Shown: in pieces, positions 57,802 to 64,000 of the stretch
How the letters are laid out: the number at the start of each line of letters is the position of its first letter
How positions within the stretch are numbered: the stretch's first letter is position 1
NCBI GenBank assembly: GCA_945872065.1
Contig: CAMBYH010000006.1
Location: 1 to 64,000 of the forward strand
DNA length: 64,000 nt
Direction: 5' to 3'
From: Arsukibacterium tuosuense
GTDB taxonomy: Bacteria > Pseudomonadota > Gammaproteobacteria > Steroidobacterales > GCA-2729495
Notes under the pieces: generated by a model
What the model was told of the DNA's origin: nothing
The model's input: the letters and a program-made list of their open reading frames with translations, nothing else
Database searches by the model: none
Translations under genes and position numbers: made by a program

Positions 57802-60655
57802 CCGATCTCCCACCCGCCAGTTACTGCTGGCGCTCGCGCTCGCGCTCGCGCTCCTCTCCTTGCCGGGGCACGCTGTCCTGGCGGCCGATGGCGTGGAGCC
57901 GGCGGCCTGGCGTAAGACCCTCGAGCGCATCGCCCCGTCGGTGGTGTCCATCCAGGTGGACGGCACCCGGGCCTTCGACACGGAGTGGAACGAGTCGAGC
58001 CAGGCCACGGGCTTCGTCGTGGACGCCGAGCGCGGGCTGATCCTCACCAATCGTCACGTGGTTACTGCGGGTCCCGTGCGGGCGGAGGGCCTGTTCAATA
58101 ATCAGGAAGAGGTGGAACTGATCCCTGTCTATCGGGATCCCGTCCATGACTTTGGTTTCTATCGCTACGACCCGGCAGCACTCAAGTACATCAAGCCGAA
58201 AGCCTTGCCCCTGTACCCGGCCGGCGCGGAGATCGGCCGGGAAATCCGGGTTATCGGCAACGACGATGGCGAGCAGTTGTCCATTCTCTCCGGCACCCTG
58301 GCCCGCCTGCGGCGGGAAGCGCCGGACTATGGGCGGGGGAAGTACAACGACTTCAACACCTTCTACCTGCAGGCGGCGTCTTCCACGTCCGGCGGTTCGT
58401 CCGGTTCGCCGGTCATCGATATCGAAGGGCGGGTGATAGCCCTCAATGCCGGGGCCAGCAACCAGGCAGCGTCCAGTTTTTTCCTGCCCCTGGATCGGGT
58501 GCAGCGGGCGCTTAAGCTGCTGCAAGCAGGGGAGCCCGTCACTCGCGGGACGATCGGCACCATCTTCAGCTACACCGCTTTTGATGAATTGCGCCGTCTG
58601 GGCCTGCGGGAGCCTACCGAGCGGGCCGTCCGGGCCAGATTTCCCGACGGGATTGGCATGCTGGTGGTGGGCGAGGTCCTGCCCGGTAGTGCTGCCGACG
58701 GGAAACTCCAGGTGGGCGACATCCTCGTGCGGGTCAACGGGCAGTACCTCACGGAGTTCGCGCCCCTGGAGGGCAGTGTGGATGACCATGTGGGTCAGGC
58801 GGTCAACCTGGGCGTGGAGCGGGGCGGGCGCGAACTGGCCTTCACCGTGATGGTTGGGGACCTGTATCAGGTCAGCCCGGACGAGTACCTGCAGTTCGGC
58901 GATGCGGTGGTCAACAACCTGTCCTATCAGCAGGCGCGCCATTTCAATCGGGCTCCCGAAGGCCTGTTCATCGCCAACCCGGGTTTCGTGTTTGCAGCCG
59001 CCGGTATCCCCCGGGGCAGCGTGATTGTTGGCATCGACGGGGAGCCGGTGGGACAGCTGGACGACCTGGAGCGCCTCCTGGCGGGCAAGGCCGATCAGCA
59101 GCGGTTCACCGTGCGCTTCATTAACCTCGACGAGCCTGGATCCAGCAAGGTCCGGGTGGTGCGCATGGACCGGCGCTGGTTTCCGGCCGTGCGCTGCCGC
59201 CGGGACGACCGGCTTGGCGAGTGGCCGTGCCGGACCCTGGCACCGGGACCTGAGTCGCCAGCGTCGGAAGGTGGCGTGGCCCGCTTCGTCGAGCAGCCCG
59301 ACGCGCGACTGCGCAAGATCGCGCCCTCCCTCGTGCTGGTCAATTTCGACATGCCCTACATAGTCTCCGGCGTGTCCGAGCAGCATTACTACGGTACGGG
59401 CCTGGTGGTCGACGCCGAGCGGGGGTACGTGGTGGTGGATCGCAATACGATCCCCGAGGCCATCGGCGATGTGCGCCTGACCTTTGGTGGCTCGCTGGAG
59501 ATCCCGGGCCGCGTCGCGTACCTCCATCCGCTCCACAATCTCGCCCTCGTGACTTACGATCCGGCGCTGATTGCCGGCTCGACGGTCACCGCGGCGCGCT
59601 TTGCCACCAAGGTTCCCAAACCGGGAGACGAGCTGTGGGTGGCGGGCCTGCGTAAAGGCGAAACCCTGGCGTCCCAGGCGGCAGTCTTCTCGTCCTTTGA
59701 ACCGGTGTCCTACCCGTTGTCCCGGACAATGCGTTTCCGGGAGTCCAACCTGGAGACCCTCAACCTCGTCAGTGGCCCCCGGGATCTGGACGGTGTGGTC
59801 GTGAACGCAAAAGGCGAGGTGGCGGCCCTCTGGGCCAGCTTCGCCTGGCAGGGCACTGGCGAGCTCGCCCAGGAGAGCCGCGGCCTGCCGGTCGAGTATG
59901 TGCGCGAACTTCAGGACTTCGTCACGACCGGCCGGGAATTGCGCTCCCTCGAGGTCGAGTGGACGCCGATGCCCCTGGCGGCCGCGCGGCGGCTCGGCCT
60001 GCCCCCCGACTGGGTGCAGCGGATCGGTGACCACGACCCGGAGCGCCGGCGCCTGCTGAGCGTGGCGCGAACCGTGGCTGGCACGCCCGCTGCCGGCGCC
60101 TTTCAGCCGGGTGACCTGCTGCTGACCATCGACGGCGAACCGGCCACGCGCTTTCGCGAGGTGGAAGACCGCGCCCAGAAGCCAACCGTGGTCGTCGAGG
60201 TCTTCCGGGACGGGCAGGTGCGCCTGCTCGATGTGGCGACGGTCGTCCTGGATGGCTCTGGTGTGCGCCGCGCGGTGATGTGGGCGGGCGCACTGCTGCA
60301 GGCGCCCTATCGGGACATGGCCGCCCAGCGGGGTGTGGAGCCCACGGGCGTGTACGTGTCCTATTTCGCCTTCGGCTCGCCAGCTGCCCGCTATGGACTG
60401 TATGCCGGGCGGCGTATAACCCAGGTGGATGGCACGCCCGTCGCAGATCTGGATGAATTTATCGACGTGGTGCGCTCCAAGCGCAACCGGGACGCAGTGC
60501 GTCTGACCACCATGACCTGGAACAAGCAGCTGGAAGTGCTGACCCTCAAGCTGGACGACACCTACTGGCCGGCCTGGGAGATCAACTGGCAGGACGGCGT
60601 CTGGCGTCGCACGGATTTTCCCGCCGCGCCCGCACCCACGCCCCCACCTCCGTAG
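57785..60655 (+). CDS. Tandem HtrA-like serine protease/PDZ protein
   Basis: A 956-residue exported protein. After a signal peptide (LALALALALLSLPGHAVLA), the first trypsin-like domain holds an intact triad His91 (TNRHVV), Asp122 (VHDFGFYRYDP) and Ser206 (GGSSGSPV). It is followed by two PDZ-like regions (about 285-370 and 390-470). A second protease-like domain (about 500-720) has no His-Asp-Ser triad (DRNTIPEAI and GPRDLDGVVV occupy the expected places), and one or two more PDZ-like regions end the protein. The plan resembles fungal Nma111/Ynm3. The stop TAG is that of a GTAG repeat. Confidence 0.87.
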   Translation: MSCGSSRSPTRQLLLALALALALLSLPGHAVLAADGVEPAAWRKTLERIAPSVVSIQVDGTRAFDTEWNESSQATGFVVDAERGLILTNRHVVTAGPVRAEGLFNNQEEVELIPVYRDPVHDFGFYRYDPAALKYIKPKALPLYPAGAEIGREIRVIGNDDGEQLSILSGTLARLRREAPDYGRGKYNDFNTFYLQAASSTSGGSSGSPVIDIEGRVIALNAGASNQAASSFFLPLDRVQRALKLLQAGEPVTRGTIGTIFSYTAFDELRRLGLREPTERAVRARFPDGIGMLVVGEVLPGSAADGKLQVGDILVRVNGQYLTEFAPLEGSVDDHVGQAVNLGVERGGRELAFTVMVGDLYQVSPDEYLQFGDAVVNNLSYQQARHFNRAPEGLFIANPGFVFAAAGIPRGSVIVGIDGEPVGQLDDLERLLAGKADQQRFTVRFINLDEPGSSKVRVVRMDRRWFPAVRCRRDDRLGEWPCRTLAPGPESPASEGGVARFVEQPDARLRKIAPSLVLVNFDMPYIVSGVSEQHYYGTGLVVDAERGYVVVDRNTIPEAIGDVRLTFGGSLEIPGRVAYLHPLHNLALVTYDPALIAGSTVTAARFATKVPKPGDELWVAGLRKGETLASQAAVFSSFEPVSYPLSRTMRFRESNLETLNLVSGPRDLDGVVVNAKGEVAALWASFAWQGTGELAQESRGLPVEYVRELQDFVTTGRELRSLEVEWTPMPLAAARRLGLPPDWVQRIGDHDPERRRLLSVARTVAGTPAAGAFQPGDLLLTIDGEPATRFREVEDRAQKPTVVVEVFRDGQVRLLDVATVVLDGSGVRRAVMWAGALLQAPYRDMAAQRGVEPTGVYVSYFAFGSPAARYGLYAGRRITQVDGTPVADLDEFIDVVRSKRNRDAVRLTTMTWNKQLEVLTLKLDDTYWPAWEINWQDGVWRRTDFPAAPAPTPPPP

Positions 60656-60687
60656 GAGCGCCGTGTAGGAGCGCCTTCAGGCGCGAT
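60652..60687. repeat. GTAG repeat, truncated unit plus full unit
   Basis: The truncated GTAGGAGCGCC (60652-60662) contributes the stop codon of the HtrA-like gene. Two bases later a full unit GTAGGAGCGCCTTCAGGCGC follows. No inverted partner is present, so this is a single rather than paired copy. It lies between two co-directional genes. Confidence 0.88.
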
Positions 60688-60714
60688 CTCAGCGCGCGAT
60701 CCCGGTTACTTCAG

Positions 60715-62004
60715 ATGCAGGCAAAACCCAGCCCTCTAGTCACCAGCGACTGGCTGATTGCCGGCTTGCTCGCACTGAGCATTGGCCTGTGGGCGCTTGG
60801 GGACTACCAGCAGGCCGGGGTGAATCCCCAGCTGTATCTCTATGGCACCAGTGGTCTTGCCTGGTATCTGGTGGGCGTCCTGCTGACTGCCTGGGTCGCC
60901 TCGCGCGGTTCTGTCCCCCGCGTGACCTACCGGGAAAGCCTTTTCCTCGTTTCTGCGTATGCGCCACTGGCAGTCGTCCTGCTCTGGGGTGTATCCGTGG
61001 CGCCACCCGGAAATCTCCACAAGTGGGTTTTGGCGTTGCTGCTGCTGATCGGCGGAGGTGTCTTGTTCTGGGGTTTGAGGCGCAGTACGGGCAAACAGCA
61101 GTTGCCGGCGGTGTGGCTGAGTCTCTCGGTTGCCGTTGGCTTCGGCTGGGCAAGTGACGCCCTGTATGTCAGGCCGGCCATCTGGTATGCCGGGGACACG
61201 GAACAAAGTTCTGACTACACAGTAATTGGGCAGGAGGGCGAACAGCTCCTGTTCGAGCAGCCCGAACGGATCCAGCGCGCGGTCGGGCGGATTGCCGCCC
61301 GGGAAACTGGCCAGCCGAATGCGTACTTCGTGGGCTTCGCCGGCTACGGGGAGCAGAAAGTATTTGCTGAGGAAATCGCGCTGGCAGCGACCGTGATCGG
61401 CACGAAGTACGGCTCCGTGAACCGTAGCGTGCGCCTGGTGAATGACCGGCGGGACCTGAACGCATTTCCGCTCGCAACGGCATCCGGTCTGCGCCGCACG
61501 TTGCTGGAAGTGGGGAAGCGGATGGACCGGAGTGAGGACATCCTGTTTCTGGTCGTGTCATCCCATGGGGAGGAGGGCGCAGAGCTTGTCGTCGAGAACG
61601 GTGAGCTGCCCCTCCGACAACTCGACGGTGCAGAACTGGCTGACGCAATTCACGACTCGGGGATTCGCTGGAAGGTTGTCGTGATCTCCGCGTGCTTTGC
61701 TGGCGGCTTTATTGACGCTTTGAAGGATGACTACTCAATCATCCTGACGGCGGCGGCCGCCGACCGGACCTCGTTTGGCTGCAGTGACGACAGGGACCTT
61801 ACGTACTTTGGCGAAGCGTTCTTTCGGGATGCACTTCCGGGCGCGAAGTCGTTGCGGGAGGCCTTTACCCAGGCCAAAACCTACATCGGCAACCGGGAAG
61901 GCATAGAGGGGGTGGAACCATCGGATCCCCAGGCCTTTTTCGGCGCGGCGCTTGAGAAGCACATGGGCGAAACCGGCCAGGTGCCAGGCACCGACGTACC
62001 GTAG
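60715..62004 (+). CDS. Membrane-anchored C13 (legumain-like) peptidase
   Basis: A 429-residue protein with about five hydrophobic helices in the first 150 residues and a C-terminal caspase-fold domain of peptidase family C13. The dyad is His284 in LVVSSHGEEG and Cys327 in VVISACFAGGF. Both have the usual hydrophobic beta strands before them. Topology suggests a domain outside or at the face of the inner membrane. The gene follows the tandem HtrA-like gene on the same strand, so the two may work together in envelope proteolysis (inference). The stop TAG is part of a GTAG repeat. Confidence 0.88.
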   Translation: MQAKPSPLVTSDWLIAGLLALSIGLWALGDYQQAGVNPQLYLYGTSGLAWYLVGVLLTAWVASRGSVPRVTYRESLFLVSAYAPLAVVLLWGVSVAPPGNLHKWVLALLLLIGGGVLFWGLRRSTGKQQLPAVWLSLSVAVGFGWASDALYVRPAIWYAGDTEQSSDYTVIGQEGEQLLFEQPERIQRAVGRIAARETGQPNAYFVGFAGYGEQKVFAEEIALAATVIGTKYGSVNRSVRLVNDRRDLNAFPLATASGLRRTLLEVGKRMDRSEDILFLVVSSHGEEGAELVVENGELPLRQLDGAELADAIHDSGIRWKVVVISACFAGGFIDALKDDYSIILTAAAADRTSFGCSDDRDLTYFGEAFFRDALPGAKSLREAFTQAKTYIGNREGIEGVEPSDPQAFFGAALEKHMGETGQVPGTDVP

Positions 62005-62026
62005 GAGGGCCGACCGGCGCTCCTAC
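62001..62026. repeat. Short GTAG palindrome overlapping two stop codons
   Basis: GTAGGAG and its reverse complement CTCCTAC enclose GGCCGACCGGCG. The left TAG (62002-62004) is the stop of the C13 peptidase gene. The right one, read on the minus strand (62023-62025), is the stop of the Rossmann-fold gene. This is a shortened member of the same repeat family. Confidence 0.88.
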
Positions 62027-62826
62027 GGACGCGCGTCCGGCTTCAGCGCCGCGAACTTCGCCCGCCAGTCCATCACCGGCGGACCGGCCTTCGCACTGAT
62101 CTCAAACGTCCGGTTGCGGGCCTCCAGGTACTTCAATGCCGCCACGCAGACCCGGGCTACGTCGGCCCGGGTGATGGTGGTCTGGGCGCTGACCGTGTCG
62201 CCCTGCTCGAAGACGATGTCCTTGTCACCACCCGCCGCGTTCAGCAGTCCGCCCGGCCGCACGACCGTGTAGAGGACGCCGCTGGCGCGCAGGGCGTCTT
62301 CACCCTTGAGCTTCCAGATCAGTACGTTACCAAATAGCTTGTTCAGCGAATTGCTCCGCTGGGTGACCCCGCGGGACGACACCAGGATGAACTGCCGGGT
62401 CTTGCTGGCGACGGCGGCGTCCACCAGGTTCTTCACGCCCTGGTAGTCGATGGCTTCAGGCCGGTCCGGGCCCTTGGCTCCCCGCGCGCCCACTGCCGAG
62501 ATCACCGCGTCGGTGCCGGCGAAGGCCGGGGCCAGCGTCGCGGGATCCTTGATGTCGCCCTGGACCAGCTCAACCTTGTCGCCGAGCAGTTTGCGGGCCT
62601 TGGCGGTGTCCCGTACCAGCGCCCGCACCTCGTAGCCGCTCGCGAGCAGTTCGCTGACGATCAGGCTGCCGGTCTGGCCAGTGGCCCCGGCCACCAGCAC
62701 CTTCTTGGGTGCCGCCGTTGAGCTGGCAGTGCAGCCGGCGAGCGCCATGCTCGCTGCCAGGCCGGCGGTCAGCAGAAGCAGGCCGCGGCGGTTCAGGGAG
62801 GTGACGGGAGAAGGGGTAGCGCGCAT
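62023..62826 (-). CDS. Predicted lipoprotein with NAD(P)-binding Rossmann (atypical SDR) domain
   Basis: A 267-residue protein. The first 31 residues look like a lipoprotein signal with twin arginines (NRRGLLLLTAGLAASMALAGC; lipobox L-A-G-C). The remainder is an atypical short-chain dehydrogenase/NmrA-like domain with VLVAGATGQTGSLIVSELL and the downstream VVRPGGLL. Such domains normally work in the cytoplasm; a Tat-exported, lipid-anchored form would be folded with its cofactor before export. The ATG at 62826 gives this signal. It is convergent to the C13 peptidase gene, and its stop lies in the GTAG palindrome. Confidence 0.83.
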   Translation of the reverse strand: MRATPSPVTSLNRRGLLLLTAGLAASMALAGCTASSTAAPKKVLVAGATGQTGSLIVSELLASGYEVRALVRDTAKARKLLGDKVELVQGDIKDPATLAPAFAGTDAVISAVGARGAKGPDRPEAIDYQGVKNLVDAAVASKTRQFILVSSRGVTQRSNSLNKLFGNVLIWKLKGEDALRASGVLYTVVRPGGLLNAAGGDKDIVFEQGDTVSAQTTITRADVARVCVAALKYLEARNRTFEISAKAGPPVMDWRAKFAALKPDARP

Positions 62827-62852
62827 GGGTTTTGACTCCGGTGGCTTGAATG

Positions 62853-63272
62853 TCAGGGGGCTTCTGCCCGGGTGCGGAATGCGGCGATGGCCACGAGGAA
62901 CCAGGCCAGCATGAAGGAACCTCCTCCCAGGGGCGCGAACTGGCCCACCGGGGCAAGGCCCAGGGAATTCACATAGATCGTGCCGGAGAACAGCACCAGC
63001 CCCAGGGCCATGAAGCCACCAGCCCAGGCCACCAGCGGGGAGTTGCCCAGGCGCGGGGCCAGGAGGGCGAGCAGGATCAGGCCCAGGGAGTGGTAGAACT
63101 GGAGCTCGGTGGCCCAGTGCCAGGAGGCCTTCTGGGCCTCCGTGAGGACATCGTTGAGAGCGTGAAAACCCAGGGCGCTGAGTTGCGTGGCGGTGAGCAG
63201 GGACAGACTCCCGATGATCAGGAGCACGCGGGACAACCTGGACAGCGATACTGATGAGGCGGCGGTGGGCAT
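62853..63272 (-). CDS. DUF423 membrane protein
   Basis: A 139-residue protein with four hydrophobic helices and the family segments ALGFHAL, ATELQFYHSLGLILLAL and GQFAPLGGGSFMLAW. It belongs to the DUF423/YgdD group of unknown function. It lies 26 bases upstream of the Rossmann-fold lipoprotein gene on the same strand and is probably co-transcribed with it. Confidence 0.9.
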   Translation of the reverse strand: MPTAASSVSLSRLSRVLLIIGSLSLLTATQLSALGFHALNDVLTEAQKASWHWATELQFYHSLGLILLALLAPRLGNSPLVAWAGGFMALGLVLFSGTIYVNSLGLAPVGQFAPLGGGSFMLAWFLVAIAAFRTRAEAP

Positions 63273-63309
63273 GACACCTTCCTTGAGTTCGCTTCTGAGG
63301 CATTAGAGC

Positions 63310-64000
63310 ATGGCGGCGCGTCTCTCGAAATCCAGGGTCATGGCGGCACTCCAGTGCGAGCGGCGGTTGTGGCTGGAAGTCCATCAACCGGCGCTCGCCC
63401 GGGTCTCGGCCAGTACCCAGGCCGCGTTCAGCCAGGGCTATGCCGTGGGCGAGCTGGCGCAGCAACTCTATAGTGCGGTGCATGGGGCAGGGCATCTGCT
63501 CGAGTACGACGGCGGGCTGGCCGCCGCAGTGGAGCGCACAGCACAGCTGCTGGCCGATCCCGCCGATACCCGGCCGATCTATGAGGCCACCTTCCAGCAT
63601 CAGGGGATCCTGGTCCGCCTCGACGTGCTGCTCCGGGATCCGGCGGGCGTTCAGATGATCGAGGTGAAGTCCTCCACCCGCCTGAAGCCGGAGCATCTCA
63701 CTGATTGTGCAATCCAGGCCTGGGTGGCCCGGGGTACCGGTCTGGAAATCCGGCGCATGGCGCTGGCGTATATCGACAACCTGTTTGTCTACCAGGGTAA
63801 CGGGGACTACCGGGGGCTGCTGGTGGAGCAGGACATCACCAGCGAAGTCATGGCGCTGCAGGCCCGGGTTCCCGAGTGGCTGGCAGCTGCTCAGGTTGCG
63901 GCCGCCGGTGCGCAGGAGCCTGTCGTCGCCCCCGGGAAACGCTGTGTGACGCCCTACGAGTGCGCGTTCATGCAGCACTGCTGGCCCGGCGGCGTTGCTT
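63310..64000 (+). CDS. DUF2779/Cas4-like nuclease, cut by the window end
   Basis: The first ~230 residues of a longer gene. LSKSRVMAALQCERRLWLE has the N-terminal cysteine (Cys16) of the Cas4/RecB type. The nuclease motif is Asp105 (RLDVLL) and Glu118-x-Lys120 (MIEVKSST). The cysteines of CVTPYECAFMQHC (about 213-225) may complete an iron-sulfur cluster. DUF2779 proteins carry this PD-(D/E)XK domain followed by a second conserved region that is beyond the window. The start at 63310 keeps the LSKS segment typical of the family. It is divergent from the DUF423 gene. Confidence 0.85.
   Translation, partial: MAARLSKSRVMAALQCERRLWLEVHQPALARVSASTQAAFSQGYAVGELAQQLYSAVHGAGHLLEYDGGLAAAVERTAQLLADPADTRPIYEATFQHQGILVRLDVLLRDPAGVQMIEVKSSTRLKPEHLTDCAIQAWVARGTGLEIRRMALAYIDNLFVYQGNGDYRGLLVEQDITSEVMALQARVPEWLAAAQVAAAGAQEPVVAPGKRCVTPYECAFMQHCWPGGVA

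Noticed and set aside
57821-60034. 737-residue open frame on the minus strand
   Set aside because: Complete shadow of the tandem HtrA-like gene, which has a signal peptide and catalytic motifs.

Overview
The window looks like chromosome from a G+C-rich gammaproteobacterium. It has E. coli-like synteny: the maf-rng-yhdP-tldD run, and the block rpiA / ygfA-ssrS-zapA / ygfB-pepP-ubiH-ubiI / gcv. It also carries a Crp/Clp regulator, Coq7-type ubiquinone synthesis and GTAG-type palindromic repeats of the kind known from Pseudomonas and Xanthomonadales relatives. A two-subunit GcvP and the Coq7 hydroxylase argue against Enterobacterales; an affiliation near Xanthomonadales/Nevskiales is possible but cannot be fixed from the sequence alone.

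Region 1 (1-13,740) is accessory and patchy, with visibly lower G+C in places. It starts with a signalling module: an isochorismatase-fold protein lacking the usual catalytic Asp, a PAS-PAS hybrid histidine kinase with REC and Hpt domains, and a REC-EAL c-di-GMP phosphodiesterase. Then come an internally deleted IS3-family remnant, a Rieske oxygenase with a small partner, a multi-pass membrane protein with degenerate DNA behind it, a complete polar amino-acid ABC transporter flanked by two related IS91-like transposase remnants, and a sulfotransferase gene broken by one in-frame TAG.

Region 2 (13,740-42,960) is core: envelope and translation genes (corC-lnt-leuS-lptE-mtgA), a MAPEG protein, hisI, cysS, sufE, yidD, ycaR, then holA-nadD-rsfS-rlmH-maf-rng-yhdP, a nitrilase-like amidase, tldD-pmbA, a HigBA-like toxin-antitoxin pair, purC, djlA, rpe, a Crp-family regulator, coq7, a DUF481 outer-membrane protein, rplM-rpsI behind a strongly folded leader, and a tRNA-Gln(CUG) with its terminator.

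Region 3 (42,960-57,000) holds rpiA, a 23-residue lysine-rich peptide gene with a very structured 3' UTR and a strong terminator, 5-formyl-THF cyclo-ligase, 6S RNA, zapA/zapB-like, ygfB-pepP-ubiH-ubiI, a transglutaminase-like 7TM protein with an ATP-grasp ligase, and the glycine cleavage genes gcvT-H-PA-PB.

Region 4 (57,000-64,000) holds a PfkB-family kinase, a 956-residue tandem HtrA-like PDZ protein, a membrane-anchored C13 (legumain-like) peptidase, a predicted lipoprotein with a Rossmann fold, a DUF423 protein and the start of a DUF2779/Cas4-like nuclease.

The most unusual structural feature is a family of GTAG palindromic repeats at four places. In six of the seven flanking genes the stop codon TAG is the TAG of the repeat itself. 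The second is the lysine-rich mini-gene, whose hairpins contain G-U pairs only when read on the coding strand.
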